Source: Auricularia sp. M13 (lineage: Eukaryota > Basidiomycota > Agaricomycetes > Auriculariales > Auriculariaceae). Taken from it: a stretch of DNA of 64,000 bases. The notes beneath the pieces are model-generated. The model ran no database searches. It was not told the DNA's origin and saw only the letters and a list, made by a program, of their open reading frames with translations. Positions 1 through 13,333 of the stretch are shown here, in pieces. The DNA lies in the NCBI GenBank assembly GCA_037042915.1, contig CM073201.1, forward strand, positions 2,294,001-2,358,000. Reading direction: 5' to 3'. Position 1 is the first letter of the stretch. Every line of letters starts with the position of its first letter. Position numbers and translations under genes: made by a program.

Positions 1-34
1 CTCCTCAGAGGACGCGCGCCCCGGCTGTCGCCGC

Positions 35-3019
35 ATGGCCTCGCTCGACAGCGCGTCGTTCGTCCCGCTCGCCTGCGTCCGCGTCGCCAGCGCCCGTCTG
101 CTCGCCTGCGCGTGCAGCCCGGACAAGGACCTCTTTGTGCTGCTCACGCGCGCCCAGAACAAGGACCGCCTCGCGCTCTGGAAAATCAAAGGCGCAAAGA
201 AATGGGAGGTCGAGGTCTGTGTCGAGCTCGCCGAGCCCGAGAGCGTCGCCGGCGTCGCCTGGAGCCCGGATGGTGCGTGCACTGTATTGTATGCCTGGTT
301 GCGACTGAGCGAGAGGCCAGGACTGAGCATTCTCGTCGCGCACCAGCCGCCGCGGCTCAGCCTGCATTCTCTCCAGGACGGCCGTGAGCTGCAGTCGATC
401 CCGGTCAACGTGCACCCGGATGCCGCGCTCACCGGCGTCTGGTGGCTCAAGAACACCCCCAAACCCGTGCCCGACGTCTGGAAGCGCGACGAGCTCGTCG
501 TACGTGCCAGCCAAAACGCGTCTCCCGCACGCGACTCACGCGTCGCAGCCAGGCTCGGCGCTCTCCACGCTCGCCGGTCTGCCGCTCCTGGACCCCTTCA
601 AGGACTACCACCAACCGTACGCTGGCCGCCGCCTGTCATGCGCATTTGACGCCCGCTCACTGCCGTCCAGCACGCAGACCAACGCGTTCGCGTTTGGCAC
701 CGCGACCACGGGCAACCAAACGGCCGCGATGCCGCCCGTGTTCCGCTCCTGGCCGGCGCTCGCGCCCAATCTGCGCCTATCCTCGATCGCCCCGACGGAA
801 TTCGGCGCGCAGGACACGCTCGACGACGACGACGCGCTCGACCGCGACTCGCTCGTCGTCGCGACCGACTCGACCGGCGCGCTGCACTGCTTCCTCGACG
901 GCGTCTACGCGCTCGGCGCCGTCGCGCTCGGCGTCCCGTGCACCGTGACCGCGCTCGCCGCGCCGCCGCCCGACGCCGCGCGCGTCCTCGTCCACGCGCG
1001 GTCCGCGGGCGGCAGCACGAACGCGCGCCCGCTGCCCGTGCACCTCGACCTGATCCGCGCGCGCAGCACGCGCGACGTCGCGCAGGTGTCGACCGCCGCG
1101 CGCGATCTCACGTGGTACGCGCTGCGCGTCGTGCGCGAGATGCGCGAGACGTGGGTCGGCAATGGCAGCAACGAGGCCGTGGCGGGACTCGGAAAGCGAT
1201 GGGTCAAGAGCCTCGAGACGCGCATCCAGACTCATACCAGCGCGTTGCTTTATCCTCGTAGCGACGTTTGAAGGCTTATACTGCTTGCAGCTGCTCCACC
1301 GCACCCGATCTTTGAACTGACCCTCCTGCTCACTACCGGCCGTATATCTGACGGTCTGCACGACATGCTGACCGGCGCTGAGAAGGCGGCAGGTCCGGAA
1401 CGGGTCAGTGCGCCTGCATTGACAATCATCCACTGATAGTGACCACTGTCTTGCAGCCACCCAACATTAACCGTTGGGAGACGCTGATGACGGACGCACT
1501 CATCAAGCTACGCGACTACTCGGAGCGGCGCGTCTCCCCCGCGTGCCAGCGCCTCCTCGTCCTCCTGCAAGACGTCCGGGGCTGGTCGAAAATGTCAGTG
1601 TCCCTTGCACACCCTTATCTCCCTCCACGTCGCGTTGCTCACAGCACGAGTATGTAGGCCGCAGGAATCCGAAACGTTGCTGCTGGAAGAGCAGGAGATT
1701 GACGAGATTGTCCTCCTCGTGCGCAGAGCATGCGAGCTGAGCGCCTGGCTCGCGGCGGCGGCGCGCGACGAGCTGGAGCGGTTCCGGCACTTCATATCCT
1801 GGTTGAAAACGGGTATGCTGCCACCTCACCTCACCTCACCAAAACCAAAAGTAACATGGTGGGTTTGCCTGCAGAGACGATGAACGCGAACTCGGACGCG
1901 CCGTCGATGTACTCGCTCCGGCACGACGTGCTGGAGGTGAACGAGTACATCATGCGCGGCCTGACGGGCAGCGTGCTCGACGGCTGGTTCTTCGACGGCG
2001 AGTTCGGCAGCGTCCCGCGCGTCTCGCCGTCCGACCGCCGCGCGCCGCGCCCCAAGAGCAACCTCGCCGCCGTGCTCGCCGAGGCGAAGGCGGCGCTGGC
2101 GGCGAAGGCCGCCGGCCCGGAGACGTACGCCCTGGCGCACGAGAAGCGGCAGCTGGACGGCGTGGAGCGCAACGTCGAGGCGCTGCTGCTGGACGTCGCG
2201 AGACGGTGCAGCGAGGTGTTCGCCAAGGCCGCGGCCGCAGCAACGCGGGCGGCGGCTTTGCCTGAAGGCAGGTTCCCCGCGTCCATGTCGACTGCACAAG
2301 GTGCTGCCCCCGCTGAGACGCCTGTGTGCGAGCGCGTGGAGCTGGATGTGCGTGGGTTTCGTGAAAATTTGGCGGCGATGTTCATAGCTAATTGGACTTT
2401 GCTCAGGCCGAGAGCGCGACGCATTATGCTGCTGTCTATCTAGCGCCGCATAAAAAATGTGGGTGCATGCATATGCCCATCCCGGGCGTCCTTATTTACG
2501 TTCTTATCCAGTATGCGTGCTGCGAGTCAGCGGCGACAGCGCCGAGGCGACCGTCTTCGACTGCGTCGCTGCCTCCGGACCCGTTGAACTTCTTGCCATG
2601 GATTTCTTCGACGGGGAGACGCTGGCCGTGGTGCTGCGTTCAGTAGGGACTGGTTCGTCGAATTTCTTCAATCTTGTCCTGTCAACTCACGGTCCTTAGA
2701 TCGACTGTATCTCACGCTGGTCGACTACGCGTCCGCCAGCTACACACCCATAACCGATAATCTCACGGGGGCCGCGTCTCGTGAACAATTGGCAGTAAAT
2801 TTTGCCGCGCAGGTACAAGGGACCGCCCTGCCCGTGCGGCAGTCGCGGCCCTTGCGGATGCGCCTGGCCCAGAACGTCGCCTCTCGTATTTCCATCGCGG
2901 TCAACGGGCGCGCCGGGCGGCGCGTGGGGTGCGTGCATTTGGAGAGCACGGGCGAGCTGGAGACGTTCGACTTGGAGAGCGAGGAGGAGGACGAGGAGAT
3001 GGTCGACGCGAGCTTTTGA
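35..3019 (+). CDS. APC4: Anaphase-promoting complex subunit 4 (APC4)
   Basis: APC4 is a scaffold subunit of the APC/C ubiquitin ligase, which triggers anaphase and mitotic exit in the nucleus. The N-terminal WD40-like part is visible from the ATG at 35 (PLACVRVASARLLACACSPD, then VAGVAWSPDG) and continues after an intron at 273-320 with LSLHSLQDGRELQSIPV and a VWWLKN motif. The central helical part follows (NINRWETLMTDALIKLRDYS; ERFRHFISWLK; MYSLRHDVLEVNEYIMRGL). The protein ends in an acidic tail (LESEEEDEEMVDASF) with its stop at 3017-3019. There are at least six small introns, and the acceptor before 1457 (CTTGCAG) is clear. The order of segments matches the ANAPC4_WD40 and ANAPC4 families. 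Internal splice sites between 2390 and 2800 are the least certain. The gene converges on the aspartate-semialdehyde dehydrogenase gene, with 64 bp between the stops. Confidence 0.85.
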
Positions 3020-3083
3020 TGGCGCCGGCGTGTACTCAGTACAAGAGATGTATCTACTAGGAATCCTAATTTTCCTTCTGCTT

Positions 3084-4236
3084 TTACTGCACCAGCCCCT
3101 TGGAGACTGCTACCTCCGCGTTGATGATGCTGCTGGTCGCCGCGCCGAGGCAGACGTTGTTGACCAGCAAGACGAACTTGAGGTCGAGCACCGGGCAGGG
3201 GCGTATGCGGCCGACGGACACGGCTGCGCCGCGCTGCGAGTCGCGGTCCAGTCGGGGTTGCGGACGGTCTTCTGACAGGTGTACCTGCGATTGCGTGAGG
3301 CGGAGCAGTATGCGAGCTGGCGACGGACTGGCTGACCTCAATGGCCTGCGAGGGCGCGCTGGGACACCGTAACGCCTGTGCTTCGCAGGTAAAGTCCTGC
3401 AATGCTTTCCGGACGTCTTCGACGCTAGGCGGCGGCCGTTTTGCAAAGCGGACGCTGACGCACTCGGTGTGGCCGTCGATGACGGGCACGCGCGTGCATG
3501 TCGCGCTGACTTTCATCTCGTTGCGCAGCGCGAAGCCGTCGCCGTCTGCCTCGTGGGAGAGCGCGCCGAGGATCTTCTTCGTCTCCCACTCCATCTTTTC
3601 TTCCTCGCCGCCGATGTACGGCACGACGTTGTCCATGATGTCCAGGCTGGGCACGCCGGGGTAGCCCGCGCCCGAGATCGCCTGGAGCGTCGTGACGATG
3701 ACGGTGTCGATGGGCCCGAAGCTGCGCTCCAGCGCGTGCAGCGGGACAACGAGGCCGGTCGTGCTGCAGTTGGCGTTGGTGACGATGAAGCCCGACTTGC
3801 TCGCGGCCGACTGCTGCTGCCGGCGCACAATATCCAGATGCGAGGCGTTCACGAGCGGGACGACAAGCGGGACGAGCGGCGCGCGGCGGTGGTTCTTCGC
3901 GTTGCTGAACACCGCGAAGCCCGCGTCGCAGAACGCGCGCTCGACGCCGCCGGCGACGTCCGCGTCGAGGCCCGAGAAGATGACCGCGCACCCGGCGAAC
4001 GCGCCGCCCGCCGGGTCGCACGCGCTGACGACCAGGTCGGCGCACGCGGCGGGGATGGGCGTCGTCTGCTTCCACTTGACGGCGGCCTTGTACGGCTGCC
4101 CGGCGGAGCGCGGCGACGCGCCCAGGGCGTGCACGCGGAAGTACGGGTGCGCCGCGAGCAGCGTCAGGAAGCGCTGGCCCACGGTGCCTGTCGCGCCGAG
4201 GACGCCTACTTTTACGGTGGCCTGCTGCTGCGACAT
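3084..4236 (-). CDS. HOM2: Aspartate-semialdehyde dehydrogenase, fungal type
   Basis: This NADP-dependent enzyme converts aspartyl phosphate to aspartate semialdehyde, the branch point to threonine and methionine, in the cytosol. The start chosen is the ATG at 4236 (MSQQQATVKVGVLGATGTVG), because the nucleotide-binding loop GATGTVG follows at once; the upstream in-frame stretch to 4344 is arginine-rich and unlike the family. The active-site Cys lies in the NANCSTTGLVVPL motif, and VPVIDGHTECVSVRF follows. One intron of 52 bp (3285-3336) joins ...SQAIE to VHLSEDRPQPRLDRD. The second exon carries GRIRPCPVLDLKFVLLVNN. The joined product is 366 aa, the usual length for fungal enzymes. Nothing looks damaged. 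Confidence 0.93.
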
Positions 4237-5555
4237 GTCGGTCGAGGTGCAAGATCGAGACGTCTGTGACTCGTCGGTGGCATCGTCCTGCAAAGCGGCA
4301 ATAATCCGGCGCGATCGGCCGAACCTGCGTCTTGACCTGAACACCGATTCAACCTGAACAGCCTGGACATGTCATTTTCCGTTCTATATGCTACATGAAA
4401 TCAGAGTGCTGCCCTAGTTTATCCGTTCCGTGCGGCGGAACTGCTCTATGGCCAGCCATCTTCTAGTTATCCGCTTCGCGCATTGCGCCCTGGATGGCCA
4501 TGAGATGCTCCTCCTCGCACCTCGGGAACCTGGCCCTATGGCGTTCATGCGCGTCTCTTCTCTTGAATGTCCTTTTGCACGGACCGAAGCACGAGATGCG
4601 CTGCACGACAACAAGCGCGGTCACGTCGTACGGTGTCGTCTGCGCGGGGGCACGAAATCTAGCCTGAGGCTGCGGGCTCCTGGTGCTCTCGCCTGACTGG
4701 GGCAAGCAGGAGGGAGACAATTGAATGCAACCTCGGTCCTCGAGAGAGTTGATACTAGTGCAGCTTCCAAGCAGCTTCTGCAGTCCTGAAACGTGCCAGC
4801 AAGACGCGTGCATATGGCGGCACTACGTAACACCTATACGAGTGAGACCAGAACCCTAACAGGATCGAGCGACTGCGGGGCCAGAAAATAATTACATTGG
4901 GTTTAAATGTTACAGTATTTACATGAGTCCAATCGGCGTCGCTGGTACTCAACAGCATTGCTACGCTCAAGCAGGCGATGGCTATCCTCCCTACCTCGAT
5001 ATTGCCGCACTCGAGCAGGCATAGCAGGCACACATCTGCTCAGCATGGTTGCGCTCGAGCGGACCGTCTACGTGTGTGCCCGTGCTACACCTTTCCGAAG
5101 GTACGCACACTGCCTTCTCACAGGCTCCCTGCACAACTCAGCATTGTGCAGCTCGTATACCATCGCACTCGAGCGGATGTATGCGTCCCGCTCCGGCGGC
5201 TCTTTATGCTTGGGCCGCGGTGGCATGAGAGACACCGCGGCTCAGGCAAGTATCTACCATCCAATGATTGTGACCACTCTTCTATACTCACGCCGCTCGC
5301 TCAAAGCGGCCAACTGTTTCATCTCGCGTCCCACCCTATCCATATCATGTATCGATGTTTCTCGCCCACCCTGTATCATGTACCGAACGTTGCCATCTGT
5401 AGTGTATTCTCGGGCTGCTATGATCCTCAATACACGCGACAAGTCCCGGGCTGCCCGCGCTCAAGAGGCGCAGCCGCGGATCTGGCTATTATATTTGTCG
5501 CTGTCCCCCAAACCAGGACAGGCCAATTGGACCGTGGTGGGTCTCATGCCGCGGT
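4237..5555. other. Intergenic stretch without a supported gene
   Basis: About 1.3 kb lies between the start of the dehydrogenase gene and the FunK1 promoter. Several open frames exist on both strands (for example 4907-5593 plus and 4755-5033 minus), but none shows a recognisable domain, conserved splicing or a family motif. The word CTCGAGC with small variations recurs around 5010, 5050 and 5170. I see no RNA gene or transposon end here. Confidence 0.5.
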
Positions 5556-5559
5556 GCGT

Positions 5560-5735
5560 CGGACTCGGGCCGAATATCGCGCACCACGGCTAATCCCGGC
5601 GACGCGTCGCTTCTTGAACTCAACCATCACAGTGCGCGTGGATTTCGCGCACCACGGACGGCTGAATCCAGAAGACTATAAATCGAGGTGCGCCAGCATG
5701 CGTGATGCGCGTCATAACCCCGTCGCTCACTCGCC
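5560..5735 (+). promoter_or_regulatory. FunK1 promoter, copy 1
   Basis: This block precedes the first FunK1 gene and is closely related to 60540-60702 in front of the second. Shared words include CTCAACCATCAC, CACCACGGACGGCTG and CGAGGTGCGCCAG. A TATA box (TATAAAT, 5677-5683) stands 59 bp upstream of the ATG. In copy 2 the TATA box stands 57 bp upstream. The similarity continues upstream of the TATA box, so it is promoter DNA that was copied along with the gene. Confidence 0.75.
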
Positions 5736-8700
5736 ATGGCTTTACCACTATTACCACCACAGCCCGACACGCCGGTTAGCAAGAACGGTCGCAGCCAAGC
5801 CGTGAACGTGAAAGCAACTGCAGAGCACGCGACATCCGACCTTTCTATTAAGCACAAGGAGATGAATCCCTACGTCGATTTGGCGCGCTCCTCGCTTGGC
5901 GACACGAAGTGGAATGTCATTGCGGGTAAAGCTGATAGTGGCGTGCGTACGGCTCATAAACGTCTCGCCGACCTCGTAAAGGAGCGTTGGGAAACGACCA
6001 CCGAGGACATCTTCTACGGCCCAACTATCCAACTTTGCAACCACATCAGCCTCGCTGTGTTCGACGAAGTCAAGGACTCACGCCCGGCTGTGGATCAGGA
6101 CGTCGCATTCATCTTTACCGTCCAGGCGGGTCAGAAACCGACGTGCGACATTCTTAACCTGCAGTATACGCCCGATTATTGTGCTTTCTCCGGGACCCGT
6201 GGGGAGCTAGAGGTTGCGGCAGCAACGCCCAAGTACGCGCGGTCGGTCTGTTGGCCGCAGATGGAGATGGTCGGCGAGCAGAAGACGTGGGGGGATAACG
6301 GCAAAGGACAGATCAAGTCATATCTATCGGCCCTGAAACGTTACAGACCCGACCTTCCGACTGTCCACGGCTTCCTCGCCTACCACGGGAAAATCCAGCT
6401 TTCGCAGTTGAACGCGTGCGGAATGTGGAACTCGAGTAGTGTCGGCGTCGACGACCTTGACACGTGGATCGCGCTCGTCGTCCTCTTATACCAGTCGTAT
6501 CAGCATCGCGACCCGAAGCTGGTCTATAACGCTCGCCAGACGGAATTTCTGCGTTGGGATTTTATCGACGGGCCCGAGCAGACGCCCCTCGTCCTCGCAC
6601 CGTTTTACGCCGCACCGGCCCCTGGTCGAGTTACCTTTGCATCTTTCGAGGTCGCGTCCGGGGCTGTTCCAACACTTTCGGATACGGAGGCGTTCTATGC
6701 GTCGGAAGTGAAGGGATTCTGGAAGACGTCTTGGCAGCAGCAGGGGCGTTCCAAGGAGCGTGAATTGCTGGACCGTCTCCACGCAGGTGACCGCTGGCTT
6801 CCTGGCCTCGTTCGACCCCGCCCGGAAACGCACGGCGATCGGCTTCGCGTACCCACGGTCGACGACATGGTCCGACGCGCTCAGAACGCGGCTCAGCGTA
6901 AAGCTCTGGTATCCGACGATCTTGACGGCGATGAAGCGTCCGTGCATCACAACGAGGATTCTGCGACCTCTTTTAGTACCAATTCGAGCTGTATCCTGGA
7001 CGACGACGACGAGGAGGAGGAGGAAGGTGTTGCGGAACGACCTGCAGTCTTCTCCAGCATGTCGTCTCCCCAGCGCGAGTTCGTCGAACGTGTCCAGGAG
7101 ATTATTCACTTGGCTAGCATCGGCGAACCGTTGAGCCAATGCGAATCACCTCGCCAGCTTCTCTTTTGTGCCTACGATCTTCTCGAAAGTGCGTGCGTTC
7201 TCATAATGTGGCACCATCCTGGCTCACGCGTTGCTTAGCGCATATTCACATGTGGGAGGAAGGCGTCTTGCACCGCGACATCAGCTGGTATAACGTGCTC
7301 TGCAAACCCAAGCACTATGTTGGCGATGAAGTGGACGCGAAGGTTCGGCCGTGCATTAAGAAAATACTGTGCGTGTCCAGCATATGGGCGGATTTCGTTT
7401 CTTATTGCTGCGTTTATAGCCACTTGCTTGAACACGATGCCATTGTTCTTCCGGAGGATGATGCCGGGGCCGACTTGGTGTCATCCGTTCTGTTAACCGA
7501 CCTCGACCATGCTATCGACAAGGAAGAGCTCAAAAATCAGATCCAAACGGATGACGGTCGAGAGCGAACGGTACGCGACTTCTCCCTATCGATATTCGCC
7601 GAGCGTCTTGGACTAAGCTGTATTGTGCAGGGGACGCCCATGTTCATCTCCTGGGAACTGAGCGACCGCTCGGTTTTCAAGTATCCCGCCGTGTCGAACA
7701 CGATCAGGGCGGCAGTCTCTAAAGCTCTGAACTATATCGAAGGGCACCATCTTGGCCCAGCCGCTCTCGCTCGCGCTTTCCCGGATGATGATGGGGGTCG
7801 TTGCTTCATGGCCAAGTTCAATCAAGTCATGGAGCTAGAGGCGGTCAGATTCGAGCCCGCTAAACTTACGGAGCGCCCGGTCCACAGCCCTCGGCACGAC
7901 GCAGAATCAATTTACTGGGTATTCTTGTGGGCCTTCGCTCGGGCTAGGCCTCGTGCTGCCGCTCATGAGAAGCCGGACAGTACGCACATCAAAAGGCTCA
8001 CCCACTTGGCCGACAGTCTCCTCGACCACACCGTCGGAAATGAGGAGATGCGCAACAATTTTCGTAATCCGGACAACCTCGATGAACTCTTCCATCCATC
8101 GCTCGCTGCCTTCGAGGCATTATTCGTCGCAATGGCGGGATACCTCTATATACCATGGCATCTCTACAGCGACATAGTCGAGGAGGACCATGTCCATGTT
8201 GCCTTCCGCCGCATGATTCTCGGTTACATCCTGCAGACCGCCCCACAGGTGCTCGATCTCCTTCTGGACACCGCGCACCCCAGACGCGCGGTTGTGTTTA
8301 AGGACCAAACGACAGAGCGGAAAACACAAGCATTGTCTAGGTCTTTGACCGCTGTCAGCGGCTCAGGACGAGCCAGTGTCCGGAATTCACTGCCTAACGA
8401 CCCCGAACCCGCGCAGAAGAAAACACCAAAGGGGGACGAGATCGGTGCAGCTGGCACCAAACGCCCAGGTCCGTCCCCTTTGCAGGGCTCAGGAGAATCG
8501 AGTGTACCCGATGGACCACCCGAGCCACGATCGTCCAACACCTCGACGAAGCGCAAGGCGTCCAACCCGGGCGGCCAGCCAGCCACCAAGCGTTCCAAAA
8601 CGGGCAAGGCCTCATCGTCCTCGAGAAACTCGTCGTTTTCGAGGAACTCGCCTGCACTTCGTGCTCGGCAGGCGACGCGATACGAGCGCCTGAAGGCGTG

Positions 8701-8737
8701 GAAGGATCGCCTGCGTTGGTTTTCCAAAGGTTCCTAG
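5736..8737 (+). CDS. FunK1 fungal-type protein kinase, copy 1
   Basis: FunK1 kinases are an expanded, poorly understood kinase family of mushroom-forming fungi. Four exons are supported: 5736-7188, 7239-7368, 7420-7570 and 7631-8737, with introns of 50, 51 and 60 bp, giving 946 aa. The second FunK1 gene has its introns at the same three places and phases. Residues 1-430 hold the conserved N-terminal region (QLNACGMWNSS, VLLYQSYQHRD, GFWKTSWQQQGRSKERE). An acidic run (DDDDEEEEEG) follows. The catalytic loop is HRDISWYNVL, and the metal-binding segment reads LLTDLDHA in place of the usual DFG. The sequence GTPMFISWEL after intron 3 marks the activation-segment end, and HSPRHDAESIYWVFLWAFAR is typical of FunK1. 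The C-terminus is Ser/Lys-rich and ends in LKAWKDRLRWFSKGS. No frame damage is seen. Confidence 0.9.
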
Positions 8738-8989
8738 ACTCTTGGGTCCCCTGTTCGCAGCAACAGTACGGCATAGACCTTTGTACAGTATGTGAATTGT
8801 ATTATATTCAACCAGGTCGCACGCACGGGGAACGACGCAGAGAACACGCCTGAGCATGAACGAACAGTAGAATTATGCACGCAATCTATCTCCGTCCAGT
8901 AATGCTGACGCGATCCCTGCCCTTCCGCCCGGTCTTTTTTGCGGCGTCGCCCAGACTCATATAAGCATAGGGTTCTATCTTGCCGCGTT

Positions 8990-11900
8990 TTACATCTCCG
9001 CCCGCGTTCTACGCAGCACACGGTCAGCTTTCCTTGATGAACGTCTGTGAGCGGACGCACGGACCTTGGCCTTGAATTCCTGGCCGAGCTTTTGCGCCTT
9101 GCGCCTGGACTTGTTCTGCACGCCAGATCCGGAGTTCTCCATCTCGACGTCGGATCCGTCCTCGTGCTCGCGCCGCCGCTTCTTCGTGTCCTTGTTGAAC
9201 TTGACCTGCCCGCGCGCGTTCCGCGTGAACCCGTCCGCCGAAGACTGCAGTTCGCGATATGCCGCCCCTGCGACGTGATCCTTCGCTGCATCATCCTCGC
9301 CGTCGTCGGAATCTTCGTCGATGACAAGACGGCCGTCGTCGTTCGTCTTGAAGTGTTTGGCATCTTTGCCCGGTTGTCGTTGGCGCTTCTTGCCGGAGAC
9401 TGCAACAATATTCATAAGCATTTCTCGTTCCCCATGCGAACGAGATGCGACGCACGAGTAAGCTTGCTGGCTGCACCATCCAAAAGGTCCATGGGGTCGT
9501 CCGGGTCGTCGCGCAGCTGGTAACCGCCATTATTGCCCTTCTTCTTGGACGGCTGGGAGCGGCCGGTAGCAGGTTCTTCATCGCTGTCATCCGCTTCGCT
9601 CTCGCTGCCGTACAAGACATCCTCAAAGGCGTCGCCAGTCCTTTGTGGGGCGCGGACATCATCCTGAAAGGCCATGAGCGCACATCCTCATCGTGAAGTT
9701 CACAATACGCACATCCTCGCTCTCCTCCGCGGCCGCAGCAGCCTTTTTGCGCTTGGCCCGATCCTTGCGCTTCTTGATGTTCGCCAGAACCTTGCGCCCC
9801 TCCTCCTTGTCCGCGTGCTTGACGATCTCCTCGTACCCAAATCGGCGGAGCATGCGCTCGAAGATGTGCTGCACCTTCGACTTGAAGTGGTTCTTATGGT
9901 CATGCACCCAGTTCAGGAGGGCGGGGACCAGCTGCGGCAGCGCGCCGTGCACCAGCTCGTGCGGCAGGCTGTGGATCGCCAGCTTGACGAATCCGAGCGT
10001 CGACTTGACTATCTCGCGGTTAGCGGATTCCAGGAAGACCGCCAGCGTGGCGAGGATTTCCGTCAGCATCTTCGGCGGGATGTCGTCTGTGCATATCACC
10101 GTGTGTCAGTGTATATGCGAACATAGTGCGGGCGGGCAAGACGAACCTTTGAACTCGAAGATGAGGCGCGAGATGGCAGTCACAGATGCACTAATCATGT
10201 GTGGTGTTGCGCCAGCCAGGCCGGCGGCCACCATGGTCATATACTCCTCAATGGAGCCCTTGACTGAATGTTTTTGTCAGTCTAGGACGGGGCAAAGTCG
10301 AAAGGCAGGTAGGTACACACCCTCACTGGGAGTTTCGTCATCGACTTCCATGCCTTCTACCTTATTACGCTGTACAACGCCACCCTCGCGCATCTTGCTG
10401 CCCATGGCGACGAGCAAGTCAAACGCTGCAGTGCGCGCCTTTTCAGACGGTTCTTTGGTACCAAGTACAGCCTCAGGGATGAGCACCGTGATCATATGTA
10501 ACGACGCGCTAGGGAGCGCAGGAAGCAGCTCGGCAAACAGCGCAAACCGGTCCTGCACATCGCGATCAGCTAGCTACAGATATTCGCAGAAATTGACGCA
10601 CCCGCTTCGCAGCTGGCGCAACACTCTGGGATTCGTCCAGCAGCTTCTTGAGCACGGCTTCCGCATCGACCTTTGCGCGGCCAGTCTCGACGAGACGTGC
10701 GAGGAGGCGGTAGCAACGCTTCTGGACACCGCCGTCCCAGTGGCCAAGCAGCTCCGGTGAGAGACACATCGCGAACAGCGCGTCGCTATCGCCGGCGGAG
10801 AGATGCGGGAGGAGCAGCAGGAGCAAGTCTTCTGACGCCTGCAGCACCGCGACACCTTCACCGCCTTGGTTGTGCGCAGGCTTCGTCTTGTACAACGCGA
10901 GGTTCTTTTTGAGCAGATCTTGCACGCGCTTGTATGCCTTGGAGATTTCCTAACAAATTTACTCAGCATAAAATGCCCTGTTGAGGACGACGTGTACTGA
11001 CCTGCTCCCCGGCGAGCGCAGCCCATGCGCCAATAGCGCTGCCAACCATGCCCTTGGAGTCCTTATCGACAGCCCCAAACACGTTGAACAGCGTTGCGAG
11101 CCAGTTGCCAGCCTGTTGCCTCAAGTACTCAATGTTCCGCTTGGCCTCGTCCTGAGAGAGCTCGAACGTCAGGCGAGCCTTTTCCATGGTCCCTGTTGCA
11201 TCTCCACTCGCGGCAGCAGTGTTGACCTCCGCAATGAGTCGCAGGGAGTTCAAGATCGGGCGACGGAGAGGCTGTTGGCTGTGAAGTAGGTTCGCAAGTA
11301 GCTTTGAGAATACCGGCGTGAGTCCCTGAACAGGGTATTATCAGTCTCAGCATAGCGATTATAAGTGGAAAGAACATACGTCGCGCAGGCCAACGGGGTT
11401 CCATGCGTATCCCGCCAATCCAGCCCATATCTGCGACACGAGGACATTCCACATCTTGGCCTCAGCGGCATTCCCAGCAGCTTCTGCTTTCTGCTGGTAG
11501 TCGAACATGCGCTCAGACAGCGGGACAAAATATGAAACGAAGTGCGTCAGCGGCGTCGGGTGCGGGTGCGGCAGCAGCGCCAGCAGAAAAGCGCGGGGCT
11601 CTTTGCCCGCCTCCCTGTTGGATTGTTATTCCAACACGACACCCCTTGAACGAAAATGCTAACCGGTCGGCGGGTTCAATGTTAAGCGGTAAATGGCGCA
11701 GGAGAACTTCGGGCCCCATAACGCGCATCGCGGTATCGAGCACGTTGTCCGCCGCCTCCTTATGGACGAACTTGGGCTTCGTGCGCAAGTTGCCCACCTT
11801 CTCGATCAGAGGCATAAGCAGCAGCTCCGCGGGGGTCTGAGTCACACCGGGTGTAGCACCCTCCTGCGTGCGAAGTGCCAGTGTCAATGCGGAGAGGACA

Positions 11901-13172
11901 GTCAGTATCTGCGGCGTGGCCTTGGCAAATGCGACTGAATCCAGAGATTTAGTGACGAGCGAAATGAGCTTGCCCAGGGGAGACTTGTTGAGGTCTTTCG
12001 CGGACGAGCCGCTCGCGGCAGAGAGGGCACCAGATATAAGTCCAGGTGATATGCACGTCGTGAGCGCAACAAGGGCCTCCTCCGCGCCTTCGCGGACAGG
12101 AAGAGCGGCGGACTCCAGGAAGGCCCAGCATGTTTGCCAGACGGATGGCAGCTCAGCGGCGCATTGGTCAGGCGAGGTATCCGAGTAAGCAGCCATTATT
12201 TTGCCAAGGAGGACGACCCAAGCCGGTGCCAGGGTAACGTCTGACGGCGAAGGAGGAGACGCGAGGATGGATTTGAGGATGGCAGGCGCAGGTGCATCTG
12301 ACGAGATACCATCGTCGGAAATGATGAGGGCTAGTAAGTTATACGCGGATTGGGAGAGGTACGGGTTGCCCAGGCGAGGGAGACTGAGCAGCGTACTGGC
12401 TAGCGGACTCAACGACTACGTGAAGAGCGATCAGCCGATATAGCTCGGCCCAGCGCAAAGAACGCACCTCGGACGGTAAGAAAGGGCATATGGGCTTGAC
12501 AAACGCGACCACATGGATAGCTATTTCAGCGCCGTCGGCCTGCTTGTCATTCGCGCGTATAGGACTGGAAGCAGCAGCAGCGAGCGTCTTCTGGGCCCAA
12601 AGACCGACCATCTCAGCATACGGATGACGCGCCAAAGGAGCTGGCGGGTTCTCGAGTATATTCTTGATGACCTCTCCGGCCTTTTTGCGGACCTTGGGAC
12701 GGGGGTCCGCAGTGAGGTCCAGCAGGGACGCGAATACCTGCCTAATGCCTTGCGCGTTGAGGTGCGCGACGTCCAGAGCCTGGATGACTGCGCCAAATAT
12801 CGTTATTTGCGAGCGCAAGGCAGGAGCATGGGGCGCGAGTGCCGGAAATAATGGTGCAAGGAGCGAGACGGTCGTGTTGAGCTGCGAGCGGAGCACGACG
12901 GGCGGCACGAACGGCGCGACAAGCGCGACCAGGTACAGCGCGGCAGGAATGTTGTCGCCCTCGCCCAGCGCGCTGGTGCCCTCCTTCTGCACGAGCCCGT
13001 CGAGCGCAGTGAGGAGAGAAGCAAAGTATGCGGTTGGCGTCGCGTCCGTCTTCTGCTCCTTCAGTGTCGACTCGAGGGCCTGCAGCAGCACTGCGGGAGC
13101 CTTTTGGTGAGCTAGGCCAGAGCTCGTATGCGGCCGTATCTTGGCCAGAGCCTCGTTGAGCTCGTTGGACAT
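8990..13172 (-). CDS. RRP12: RRP12-like ribosome biogenesis HEAT-repeat protein
   Basis: RRP12 helps export pre-ribosomal particles and process pre-rRNA in the nucleolus and nucleus. Exon 1 runs from the ATG at 13172 to 12468 and joins, after a 52-bp intron (12416-12467), to a long second exon. HEAT-like repeats and the NUC173 region are visible (PKVRKKAGEVIKNILENPP; MGPEVLLRHLPLNIEPADR; RRPILNSLRLIAEVNTAAA). Later exons carry DDIPPKMLTEILATLAVFLE and FKSKVQHIFERMLRRFGYEE. The C-terminus is basic and charged (KKRKDRAKRKKAAAAAEESE; TKKRRREHEDGSDVEMENS), as expected for a nucleolar factor, and stops at 8990. I count about eight short introns. The total of roughly 1,200 aa fits the family. The exact splice sites between 11700 and 10100 were not all fixed. 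Confidence 0.88.
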
Positions 13173-13333
13173 GTCTACGGGACGCGAACGCGCCGAGCGG
13201 TTGCGGAAAGCAGAAGTAGGAAAATCTGGCCGGCTTGCCCCGCATCAGCCACACGACTTGCTCACGTTCTTTCAAGCTTCTCACAACGTCTAAATTTCCC
13301 AGATTTTCATTGAAGTATCTAAAGCTACAGGCT

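Noticed and set aside
777-1460. Long antisense frames inside APC4
   Set aside because: High GC content opens shadow frames. Their composition is Arg-rich and there is no conserved domain, whereas the plus strand matches APC4.
3425-4269. Long frames on both strands overlapping aspartate-semialdehyde dehydrogenase
   Set aside because: These are GC-rich shadows of a gene whose own frame matches its family throughout.
4907-5805. Long plus-strand open frames upstream of the first FunK1 gene
   Set aside because: No family motif or splice support, and the 3' part overlaps the conserved FunK1 promoter and TATA box.
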